Origin: Thermoplasmata archaeon
Lineage (GTDB): Archaea; Thermoplasmatota; Thermoplasmata; WALJ01
Direction of reading: 5' to 3'
NCBI GenBank assembly: GCA_027006785.1
Contig: JALTFR010000045.1
Coordinates: 1 to 40,161 of the forward strand
DNA: 40,161 bases
Shown piece by piece: positions 7,396-13,890 of the stretch. Numbering within the stretch: position 1 is the first letter of the stretch; every line of letters starts with the position of its first letter. Below the pieces are notes generated by a model that searched no databases, had not been told where the DNA came from, and was given only the letters and a program-made list of their open reading frames with translations. The position numbers were made by a program, and so were the translations under genes.

Positions 7396-7974
7396 TTATG
7401 TCTTTTCTGAGCTGTCCGGTGGATTTTTCTCCTCAGGCATCTTTTCCTCGCTCTCGCCATCCATATGTGTATCCTCCGGATTTTTGGTCCGCTTACTCAG
7501 AAATGCGGCGGAAATCACCACCACTACAAGTATCAGAATGAATGCGATAATGTAGTATATTTTGGCCACATGTTGGCCTTCTATCGGGTTGAAACCGGAT
7601 CTGGCCTCAACATGGAACTTGACGAGCACGTGAAAGTTGTCATCATTCGGTATGGAATCATTTATCGGCTTGGAATTGACCTTGTAAACGAAATCCCCGG
7701 CAGGCATATCCGAGAATCTGTACCACCAAACATCTCCGTTCTTTCCGTGTCCCGATGTCATTACTGCTTCCCGCCCATCAGCGGACTGAACGATGATACT
7801 CACCTGAGTTGCGTTAGGGTTCTCATAATATATCGTTATTGTGTCACCCTGCACAGGATTCTGTGGCTCCATCCATGTCCTGTACATCTTTCCATCTTCT
7901 GCATGTGCGGGTGGCATAAAGTTCATGGCCAGAAGGAGCATAAGGAGCATAGCGACCAGCAGAAACTTTTTCAT
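7396..7974 (-). CDS. Ig-like surface protein, C-terminally anchored (paralogue 2)
   Basis: This is a 192-residue exported protein. It has a signal peptide (MKKFLLVAMLLMLLLAMNF), a beta-rich domain with VQGDTITIYYENPNATQVSI, one membrane helix (IIAFILILVVVVISAAFL), and a charged cytoplasmic tail of about 35 residues rich in Glu, Lys and Pro. The ectodomain has no cysteine, unlike paralogue 1. A TATA box (minus-strand CCTTAAATAAAT) lies 26 nt before the ATG at 7974, so the transcript is probably leaderless, and this is the first gene of the three-gene export cluster. An ATG at 7995 in the same frame is rejected because it lies inside the TATA-to-start interval. The function is unknown. Confidence 0.8.
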   Translation of the reverse strand: MKKFLLVAMLLMLLLAMNFMPPAHAEDGKMYRTWMEPQNPVQGDTITIYYENPNATQVSIIVQSADGREAVMTSGHGKNGDVWWYRFSDMPAGDFVYKVNSKPINDSIPNDDNFHVLVKFHVEARSGFNPIEGQHVAKIYYIIAFILILVVVVISAAFLSKRTKNPEDTHMDGESEEKMPEEKNPPDSSEKT

Positions 7975-7993
7975 GAAGATGCCATAGCCGGCC

Positions 7994-8037
7994 ATTTATT
8001 TAAGGATTTTTGAAGGCCGTGTAGGTTAAGTTTATAT
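7994..8037. promoter_or_regulatory. Divergent promoters for the export cluster and the rpo7 operon
   Basis: Two TATA boxes face apart here. ATTTATTTAAGG (7994-8005) serves the minus-strand gene starting at 7974. AAGTTTATAT (8028-8037) serves rpo7, starting at 8073, which also has a GGTGAT ribosome-binding site at 8064-8069. The spacing of TATA to start or SD fits archaeal norms for both. Confidence 0.6.
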
Positions 8038-8072
8038 GATAAAAAACTTCATGGCTGTCTGCCGGTGATATT

Positions 8073-8624
8073 ATGTATCTCATGGAGAAGAGAATTGACA
8101 CGGTCAGAATTCCACCCGAAAGGCTCGGAGAGGATTACGAACAGGTTTGCATGGAGATAGCCCAGAAGACCTTTGAAGGCACCATGCACGACAACATCAT
8201 GGTTGTCCTCGTTAAAGGTGTGAAGATGATAGGTGAAGGAAGAATAGTCTATGGCGATGGGGCAGTATATCAGAAAGTCGAGTACGAATCGCTTTCATTC
8301 GAAATAAAGGACAAAGAGGTGGTTGACGGATTCATATGCGAGATAGTCAAGTTCGGTGCTTTCCTGAGATTTGGCCCTCTGGACGGGCTCATTCACATAA
8401 GCCAGATATCCAGTGAGCACATGGACGTTGACCTCAGCAACCAGAGAATAGGTGCTCAGGAGGGAAATAAATTCCTGAAACTCGAGGACCATGTAAGGGC
8501 AAGGATAGTTTCGGTCTCGATAAACGACCGCTCCCCGAGGGAATCCAAGATAGGTCTCACTCTCAAACAGCCCGGACTGGGCAAGTTCGAGTGGATAGAG
8601 GAGAGCAGGAAGGAGGCTTCGTAA
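8073..8624 (+). CDS. rpo7: DNA-directed RNA polymerase subunit Rpo7 (RpoE')
   Basis: This is the stalk subunit of archaeal RNA polymerase, the partner of Rpo4. The 183-residue protein has the N-terminal tip domain (DTVRIPPERLGEDYEQVCME, followed by TFEGTMHDN). The S1/OB domain starts at about residue 83 (VVDGFICEIVKFGAFLRFGP, then GLIHISQIS). GLTLKQPGLGKFEWIEE closes it. It is the first gene of a five-gene operon for transcription, CoA and ribosomal functions; the gene order rpo7-spt4-DUF359-rps24e-rps27ae is a common euryarchaeal arrangement. Confidence 0.97.
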   Translation: MYLMEKRIDTVRIPPERLGEDYEQVCMEIAQKTFEGTMHDNIMVVLVKGVKMIGEGRIVYGDGAVYQKVEYESLSFEIKDKEVVDGFICEIVKFGAFLRFGPLDGLIHISQISSEHMDVDLSNQRIGAQEGNKFLKLEDHVRARIVSVSINDRSPRESKIGLTLKQPGLGKFEWIEESRKEAS

Positions 8625-8827
8625 TGGTCAAACCGAGCGAGCTCAAGGCATGCAAGAAATGCAGGTACCTGACAACTGAGAAGACCTGCCCGGTATGTGG
8701 TGGAGAGACCACAAAGGAGTGGCAGGGATATCTCGTCGTCATAGATTACACACGCTCTCAGATAGCCAGAAAGATGGGGATAACCGTCAACGGAAAGTAC
8801 GCATTGAAGGTTCGCGGTGAATCGTGA
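8624..8827 (+). CDS. spt4: Transcription elongation factor Spt4 (RpoE'')
   Basis: This is a 67-residue zinc-ribbon protein that pairs with Spt5 to clamp RNA polymerase during elongation. CKKCRYLTTEKTCPVCGG gives the four zinc cysteines; the ending VNGKYALKVRGES is typical of archaeal Spt4. The start ATG overlaps the rpo7 stop by one base (TAATG). A longer in-frame start at 8591 would lie inside rpo7 and is rejected. Confidence 0.96.
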   Translation: MVKPSELKACKKCRYLTTEKTCPVCGGETTKEWQGYLVVIDYTRSQIARKMGITVNGKYALKVRGES

Positions 8828-9318
8828 TGCTCATACTTCCCGATGAGATGAGGGAAGAGCTGGCGAGACCATGTCCCACAGTATACACCGATGCTCCCCC
8901 CTACATCCGTGGAAAAAGGGTGATAAGCGTCGGTGATGTCTGCACGATAACTTTATATCAGAGCGGCATAATCCCGCACCTCGCCGTGATTGACGGCAGA
9001 ACAAGGCGCTCTTCCCATTCAGGTGCGGAAGGACTGCGCTTTGACATGACCATGAGAGTGAAGAACCCGCAGGCGACCATAACGGATGAACTGTGGGACT
9101 CCATAGAAAAGGCCCTGAAAAGGCAGGAAAGCACCATGATAATGGTGGATGGCGAGGAGGACCTCGCTGCGCTGGTCTGCCTTTCGGAGGCCGATTACGG
9201 AGACATCGTGGTGTACGGAATCCCTGAAAAGGGGATGTGCATCATCGAGGTTTCCGAAGAAACACGCAAGAAGGCCAGAGACGTCCTTTCAAGGATGAAG
9301 AAAGCGACGGAGGCATAA
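8827..9318 (+). CDS. GTP-dependent dephospho-CoA kinase (DUF359 family)
   Basis: This is a 163-residue protein of the archaeal family shown to phosphorylate dephospho-CoA with GTP, the last step of coenzyme A synthesis. Recognisable parts are LPDEMREELARP at the N-terminus, VISVGDVCT, LAVIDGRTRR, NPQATITDELW and DGEEDLAALVCLSEADYGD. The ATG at 8827 overlaps the spt4 stop (TGATG); a GTG one codon earlier is also possible. Its place between spt4 and rps24e is the usual one in Euryarchaeota. Confidence 0.93.
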   Translation: MLILPDEMREELARPCPTVYTDAPPYIRGKRVISVGDVCTITLYQSGIIPHLAVIDGRTRRSSHSGAEGLRFDMTMRVKNPQATITDELWDSIEKALKRQESTMIMVDGEEDLAALVCLSEADYGDIVVYGIPEKGMCIIEVSEETRKKARDVLSRMKKATEA

Positions 9319-9319
9319 G

Positions 9320-9634
9320 ATGGAAGTCGAAATAACGAGAAAGAAGGACAACCCCCTGCTCGACCGCACCGAAGTCTACTTCAAGGTGGTGCACGAGAAG
9401 GAGAAGACCCCGAAGAGGGACGCAGTCAAGGGAAAGATAGCCGAAGCGCTCAAGACAAAGAGGGAACTGGTAGTCGTTGACTACATGAGGAGCGAGTACG
9501 GAATGCCCGTGACCGTCGGATACGCAAAGGCATACGGAAAGAAGGAGTCCCTTCAGGCCGTGGAGAGAAAGCACATACTCAAGAGGAACCACTCCGAGGA
9601 GAAGAAGGAAGATAGCAGCGAGGAGGCATCGTGA
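9320..9634 (+). CDS. rps24e: Ribosomal protein eS24
   Basis: This is a 104-residue small-subunit protein. The N-terminal [19 protein letters not shown] and the conserved [18 protein letters not shown] segment (GYAKAY being diagnostic) identify it. The C-terminal tail, from about residue 90, is Glu/Lys/Ser-rich. It starts one base after the kinase stop and overlaps rps27ae by one base. Confidence 0.96.
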   Translation: MEVEITRKKDNPLLDRTEVYFKVVHEKEKTPKRDAVKGKIAEALKTKRELVVVDYMRSEYGMPVTVGYAKAYGKKESLQAVERKHILKRNHSEEKKEDSSEEAS

Positions 9635-9804
9635 TGGGAAAGAAAGAGCCTGTGAAGAAGGCCAACTACTATGTGATAGAAGGGGACAAGCTCAAAAGGG
9701 TGAGAAGGACCTGCCCCAAGTGCGGGCCGGGAGTCTTCATGGCCGTCCACAAAGACCGTGTTTCCTGCGGAAAGTGCGGATACACCGAGTTCATAAAGAA
9801 GTGA
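9634..9804 (+). CDS. rps27ae: Ribosomal protein eS31 (S27ae)
   Basis: This is a 56-residue zinc-ribbon protein read directly from the sequence. The zinc cysteines are CPKCGPGVF and [12 protein letters not shown], and the N-terminal [17 protein letters not shown] is typical. The ATG overlaps the rps24e stop (TGATG). In many archaea the kae1/bud32 gene follows; here a convergent surface-protein gene follows instead, so the operon ends at this gene. Confidence 0.95.
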   Translation: MGKKEPVKKANYYVIEGDKLKRVRRTCPKCGPGVFMAVHKDRVSCGKCGYTEFIKK

Positions 9805-9835
9805 AACCTCTTACACAATAAACCTTTGAGTCGGA

Positions 9836-10705
9836 CTATTTTCTCTTTTTCCAGAGGACAATAACAGCCACACCGATGATTATCGCAGCGATTCCGGTAG
9901 CATATATGAGGTAATTACTTTCTTCCCAGCCCATTCCATAGGCATTCTGAATGACATCATAAGGGTTCTCTTTACCTGAATAATGCTCCGAAGAAAGAAA
10001 TATTTCGCCGTTATAGCTACCAAAAGCGACGGCAACATTATAGAGACAGCCTTCAGAGGATGCATCAGTATACTGAAAGTATGCCTCCGCATCGCTTCCG
10101 GAACGGTTGAAATACCTTGTCATATTCAGCGAGGCCTCGAAGACATAAAAACCGTTTGAGTACTTTGCTGCCACACTTCCTTTGATATCTCTTATGTACA
10201 TGTATGTGCCATCTCCGCACCTGAGGGCGCCGCCTTCATATCCTTCGCCGCTGGCAGGTAGAACTATGGAATCTGCATCCGAAGAGTTCTCCTCTCTCAA
10301 AACCCTGATTCCTATGTCCAGGGCATCGTCATCTTCAACATCGTCGTCATTTATGGTGAATAGGATGTACAGATTCCTTTCGTCATGCTTCATTGTTAAG
10401 GTCGCTATCAATGGAGAATTTTCCGGTGCTATTCTTTTACTATCGTTCCATTGAAAGACATATGGTTTCGCATCGCTCCATTCTGAAGGGCTCAAAGTCC
10501 CGTCTATGTTCGGGATGGCCCCTGCCTCGTACGCCACCAGCGCCAATCCTCCAGATGAGGGTGGATTTCCCTGACCTGTGAACGAGACACTCGAAACAGG
10601 AATCATGAACATGAGTATCAGAAACAATGCTATCCCTCTGTGCCGGTTTTTCTTTACTCTCTTTCCCTGCTTTCTCAGTATCTCACCGTGTCCATATCTA
10701 TTCAT
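9836..10705 (-). CDS. Surface protein with DOMON/CBM9-like domain and C-terminal anchor
   Basis: This is a 289-residue exported protein. A charged N-terminus leads to a signal segment (GIALFLILMFMIPVSSVSF). The ectodomain starts with PNIDGTLSPSEWSDAKPY, the hallmark opening of CBM9/DOMON-like beta-sandwich domains that bind sugars or haem. It continues with TLTMKHDERNLYILFTINDD. A C-terminal helix (YLIYATGIAAIIIGVAVIVLW) ends in KKRK, so the protein is anchored with the domain outside. The start at 10705 is the first ATG; its promoter is unclear because the nearest TATA-like sequence is too close. The ligand is unknown. It is convergent with the ribosomal operon, 31 nt away. Confidence 0.78.
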   Translation of the reverse strand: MNRYGHGEILRKQGKRVKKNRHRGIALFLILMFMIPVSSVSFTGQGNPPSSGGLALVAYEAGAIPNIDGTLSPSEWSDAKPYVFQWNDSKRIAPENSPLIATLTMKHDERNLYILFTINDDDVEDDDALDIGIRVLREENSSDADSIVLPASGEGYEGGALRCGDGTYMYIRDIKGSVAAKYSNGFYVFEASLNMTRYFNRSGSDAEAYFQYTDASSEGCLYNVAVAFGSYNGEIFLSSEHYSGKENPYDVIQNAYGMGWEESNYLIYATGIAAIIIGVAVIVLWKKRK

Positions 10706-10776
10706 CGCTATAAGTAATTTTCCCTGTGCTTTTCCACATTTGAGTATGCGTTCGCAGGCCTCTTGAGATGAAAAGA

Positions 10777-10911
10777 TTTAAAAATAAGGTCTTCTTCGCC
10801 GCCAATACCCTGAGAAGAACCGTGCAAAGGCGCTCCGGCGGTGAACCAAGGGTTCAAGGTTCAGGGGACACGAATAAACGAGGTGATAAGAAATGGAAAG
10901 AGGTGACGACG
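10777..10911 (+). promoter_or_regulatory. Promoter and structured leader of speD-speE
   Basis: A TATA box (TTTAAAAATA, 10777-10786) is about 125 nt before speD, so the transcript should carry a leader of about 100 nt. The leader can pair CCCTGA (10808-10813) with TCAGGG (10861-10866). It can also form a GAACC-AAG-GGTTC hairpin (10843-10855). A second GAACC (10817-10821) and a second GGTTC (10858-10862) offer alternative pairings. An ATG at 10893 opens a 30-codon reading frame that overlaps the speD start in another frame. Regulatory function is inference. Confidence 0.45.
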
Positions 10912-11283
10912 ATGGCAGTAGTCACAAAGCCTCTGGGCACCCACGTGATCCTGGACCTCTACGACTGCGAGGCCCCGGTACTTGACAGCGTGGAGAAGGT
11001 AGAGAAGATACTCAAGAAGGCCGCAGAGGTGGCCAACGCGACCGTTATAGGCTCAACATTCAGGAAGTTCTCCCCGCAGGGCGTTTCTGGAGTAGTTGTT
11101 GTATCCGAGAGCCATCTGGCGATACACACATGGCCTGAGCTGGGATATGCCTCGGTGGACATTTACACCTGCGGCGACCATACCATGCCTTCCAAGGCCG
11201 GCGAATACATAATAAAGGAGTTCCGGTGTAAGAGACCGACCATCGTGAAGATGGACAGAGGAGTGCTGTTCAAAGATGAGTGA
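10912..11283 (+). CDS. speD: S-adenosylmethionine decarboxylase proenzyme
   Basis: This 123-residue pyruvoyl enzyme makes decarboxylated SAM, the aminopropyl donor for polyamines. The chain should self-cleave before Ser67 in VVVVSESHLAIHTWPELGY; His72 and Cys87 have the family spacing (Ser+5, then +15). The reading frame is open back to 10768, but those residues are unlike the family. The ATG at 10912 has a GAGGTGA ribosome-binding site 5 nt upstream and gives the normal start (KPLGTHVILDLYDC). speE follows with an 8-nt overlap. In Euryarchaeota that use the agmatine route, the product SpeE can act on agmatine or putrescine. Confidence 0.95.
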   Translation: MAVVTKPLGTHVILDLYDCEAPVLDSVEKVEKILKKAAEVANATVIGSTFRKFSPQGVSGVVVVSESHLAIHTWPELGYASVDIYTCGDHTMPSKAGEYIIKEFRCKRPTIVKMDRGVLFKDE

Positions 11284-12094
11284 GTTCACCGAGTGGTACG
11301 GAGACTACGGAGTCAGCTTCCGCATCAAGGGAAAGGTATTCGAGGGAAGGAGCGAGTTCCAGCGCATCGAGATTTACGAGACCGAGAGGTCCGGAAAGAT
11401 GCTGGTCCTTGACGGTGCGATACAGTTCGTGGAGGCATGGGAGAGGACATACCACGAAATTTTGGTCCACCCTGCCATGCTGGCGCACCCTAACCCGAAG
11501 AATGTCCTGATAATCGGAGGAGGTGACGGGGGAGCGCTCCGCGAGGTCCTGAGACACCCGATAGATAAAGCGACGATGGTTGAGATAGACCGGATGGTCA
11601 TAGACACCGTCAGGGAGCATGTGCCTATAGACGAAGGGGCCTTCGAGGATACTAGGACAGAGCTCATAATCGGGGACGGAATAGAGCATGTGAAGAGCAG
11701 AAAGAACGAATACGATGTGATCATCATAGATTCCACAGACCCTGTCGGTCCTGCCGTCTCCCTGTTCAGCGAGGAGTTCTACGGATACTGCAGGGATGCT
11801 CTCAAGGATGACGGCATCGTAATAACTCAGGCTGGAGGCTCATACTTTCACACAAAGGAGTTCCTGAGCGCCTACGGGAACATGAAGAGGGCCTTCGTAA
11901 GTGCCTACGGCTTCGCGTTCCCTGTGATCGGATATTCCCCGCCCTGGAACTTCGTCGTCGGACTGAAAGGGGATGTGGACTTCGAGAGGGTCAGAGCGGA
12001 GGATTCGCCCGATACGAAGTACTACGATGCGAAGAGGCACATGCACATGCTGTACATGCCCCGCTATCTCAGAGAGGAGATGGAGAGGGCGTGA
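11276..12094 (+). CDS. speE: Polyamine aminopropyltransferase (spermidine synthase)
   Basis: This enzyme transfers the aminopropyl group from decarboxylated SAM to a di- or polyamine. In its 272 residues, the N-terminal beta domain (EWYGDYGVSFRIKGKVF) and LDGAIQFVEAWERTYHE are typical. The Rossmann part has LIIGGGDGGALREVLRH, the acidic EIDRMVIDTV and DVIIIDSTDPVGPAVSLF. Length is a little under the bacterial norm but usual for archaea. It overlaps speD by 8 nt, so it belongs to the same operon. The acceptor (putrescine, agmatine or longer amines) cannot be read from the sequence. Confidence 0.95.
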   Translation: MSEFTEWYGDYGVSFRIKGKVFEGRSEFQRIEIYETERSGKMLVLDGAIQFVEAWERTYHEILVHPAMLAHPNPKNVLIIGGGDGGALREVLRHPIDKATMVEIDRMVIDTVREHVPIDEGAFEDTRTELIIGDGIEHVKSRKNEYDVIIIDSTDPVGPAVSLFSEEFYGYCRDALKDDGIVITQAGGSYFHTKEFLSAYGNMKRAFVSAYGFAFPVIGYSPPWNFVVGLKGDVDFERVRAEDSPDTKYYDAKRHMHMLYMPRYLREEMERA

Positions 12095-12097
12095 AAA

Positions 12098-12108
12098 AAG
12101 ATATATAT
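12098..12108 (+). promoter_or_regulatory. TATA box of tRNA-Asn
   Basis: AAGATATATAT lies about 30 nt before the mature tRNA 5' end, just after the speE stop; its spacing fits an archaeal TBP site. Confidence 0.5.
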
Positions 12109-12134
12109 GGCAAGCAAGTAGGCGACTGCATCGT

Positions 12135-12207
12135 GCCGTCGTAGCTCAGTGGCTGGAGCGGCCGGCTGTTAACCGGCAGGTCGCAGGTTCGAATCCTGCC
12201 GACGGCG
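12135..12207 (+). tRNA. tRNA-Asn (GTT)
   Basis: A complete cloverleaf is present. The acceptor GCCGTCG pairs with CGACGGC, and a D arm (GCTC...GAGC) follows. The anticodon stem GCCGG/CCGGC holds the loop CTGTTAA (anticodon GTT), and the T arm is GCAGG-TTCGAAT-CCTGC. The discriminator is G73. There is no intron and no encoded CCA. Confidence 0.97.
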
Positions 12208-12235
12208 CTCTCCATTCATTTCAAGGGGGTTTTTG

Positions 12236-13189
12236 ATGAAGGTCTTCGTAACCCGTAGGATACCTGAAAAGGGTCTCAGAATGCTTGAGGAGAGATATGA
12301 TGTTGAAGTGAACCCGCACGACAGAGTTCTCACGAAGGAGGAGATAATCGAGGGTGTGAGGGATGCCGATGCCCTGCTCTGCCTTTTGACCGACGCTATA
12401 GACCGTGAGGTCATAGACGCGGGCAGGAAATTGAAGGTGATATCCAACTACGCCGTGGGCTACAACAACATAGATTACGAGTATGCGAGAGAGAAGGGGA
12501 TACCTGTCACGAACACGCCTGGAGTCCTCACCGAGACCACTGCGGACCTCGCATGGGCCATACTGATGGCAGCGGCCCGAAGGGTGGTGGAAGGGGATGC
12601 CTTCATGCGGGCTGGAAAGTTCAGGGGCTGGGAGCCCATGCTCATGCTGGGAACCGATGTGTACGATAAGACCATCGGAATCGTGGGAATGGGAAAGATA
12701 GGGCAGGCGGTGGCCAGAAGGGCGAAGGGTTTCGGGATGCACATCCTGTACTACAGCAGGAGCAGGAAACCTGAGATAGAGGAGGAGACGGGGGCGGAGC
12801 GCGTGCCCCTGGAGATACTCATGACTGAGAGCGACTACATAAGCCTGCATGTGCCCCTCACACCTGAAACGAGGAACATGATAAACAGGGATATGCTGGA
12901 GCTCATGAAACCAGAGGCGTATCTCATAAACACAGCCAGAGGAGAGGTCATAGACGAGCCATATCTCATCGAGATGCTGAAAAGGAGGAGGATACGGGGC
13001 GCTGCCCTGGATGTCTTCTGGGGAGAGCCGCTGAATGTGAACCCGGAGCTCTACGAGCTGGACAATGTGGTCCTCGCACCGCACATGGGGAGCGCTTCCC
13101 TTGAGACGAGAACGGAGATGGCCGTCATGGCAGCGCAGGCCATAATTGATGTTCTGGAAGGCAGGGAGCCGAAGAACAGGGTGAATTAA
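12236..13189 (+). CDS. D-isomer 2-hydroxyacid dehydrogenase (glyoxylate/hydroxypyruvate reductase type)
   Basis: This 317-residue NAD(P)-dependent dehydrogenase probably reduces glyoxylate or hydroxypyruvate. The cofactor motif is GIVGMGKIGQAVARRAKGFG at about residue 147. The catalytic set is visible: Arg in INTARGEVIDEPYL, Glu in ALDVFWGEP, His in APHMGSAS. NYAVGYNNIDYEYAREKGIP and TPGVLTETTADLAWAILMAA are typical of the GyaR/GRHPR branch. A GGGGGT sequence precedes the ATG at 12236; a TTG one codon earlier is less likely. The short distance from tRNA-Asn (28 nt) raises the chance of read-through from the tRNA promoter. Confidence 0.9.
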   Translation: MKVFVTRRIPEKGLRMLEERYDVEVNPHDRVLTKEEIIEGVRDADALLCLLTDAIDREVIDAGRKLKVISNYAVGYNNIDYEYAREKGIPVTNTPGVLTETTADLAWAILMAAARRVVEGDAFMRAGKFRGWEPMLMLGTDVYDKTIGIVGMGKIGQAVARRAKGFGMHILYYSRSRKPEIEEETGAERVPLEILMTESDYISLHVPLTPETRNMINRDMLELMKPEAYLINTARGEVIDEPYLIEMLKRRRIRGAALDVFWGEPLNVNPELYELDNVVLAPHMGSASLETRTEMAVMAAQAIIDVLEGREPKNRVN

Positions 13190-13269
13190 AAGATAGTTAT
13201 CAAAAACCTTAAATCTCTTTTTTACTATGTCGGTTAGATGAGAGATGCGGTAGCCGGGAGGCATTCCGA

Positions 13270-13890
13270 ATGAACAGAAAAGAGGCATATCGAGAGCTGA
13301 AAAGGACCGAAAAGGACATTCGCTGGCTATCAAGAAAGATAGATGAATATCGCAAACTCGAGGAGGCCGAGAAAAAAAGAAAGGATGCAGTTGGCGGAAA
13401 ATGGAAGGGCTTTCTTATAACCGCTATCATATTTCTCCTTCTAACCCTTCTCATCTATACCATGCTGATGTTTGACGGTGACGGACGATACGAAAGCACA
13501 GAGGCCTTTCTGATGGGTACCCTCCTATCGGCGTATCTCTTTGCAGGTGGAGGTTCTCTTTACTGGCTTTATGACCGCCATTTATCCTCCTATTCTTCCA
13601 GAATTTCCGATATGAAAAGAGTGATGCAAAAGCTCATGAAAAAGGAAGAAAAGATATATGACAGATTCCCCGATTTGCCCCCCATAAAAGCAAGAAAGAT
13701 AAACTCTCGGGATCCTCCTGAACTCGCGCTGCCGTCTATTTTTTATATCCTTTCTGTACTCTTATTTCTAAAACTTCCTTTATCCGATATCCTTCTGCCT
13801 CTCATCATTATACCGCCCATATCCATCTTGATTTTATGGGCAAACATGTGGATGAACAGAAGAAGGCTGGAGCGCATCCTGTCGGAGTGA
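13270..13890 (+). CDS. Four-helix membrane protein with coiled coil, unknown function
   Basis: This is a 206-residue protein with no recognised family. An N-terminal coiled coil (about residues 2-40, Lys/Glu/Arg-rich) is followed by two membrane helices at about 45-67 and 80-100. A second charged helical region (about 105-130) leads to two more hydrophobic helices at about 150-195. The ending RRRLERIL is basic. A TATA box (CCTTAAATC, about 13208) and a GGGAGG ribosome-binding site 8 nt before the ATG support expression. Both coiled coils should lie on the cytoplasmic side. It converges end to end with the AAA+ gene with no spacer. Confidence 0.7.
   Translation: MNRKEAYRELKRTEKDIRWLSRKIDEYRKLEEAEKKRKDAVGGKWKGFLITAIIFLLLTLLIYTMLMFDGDGRYESTEAFLMGTLLSAYLFAGGGSLYWLYDRHLSSYSSRISDMKRVMQKLMKKEEKIYDRFPDLPPIKARKINSRDPPELALPSIFYILSVLLFLKLPLSDILLPLIIIPPISILILWANMWMNRRRLERILSE

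Noticed and set aside
10768-10911. N-terminal extension of SpeD
   Set aside because: The frame is open, but the residues are unlike the family, the TATA box lies inside it, and a good ribbon of GAGGTGA plus ATG at 10912 gives the normal start.
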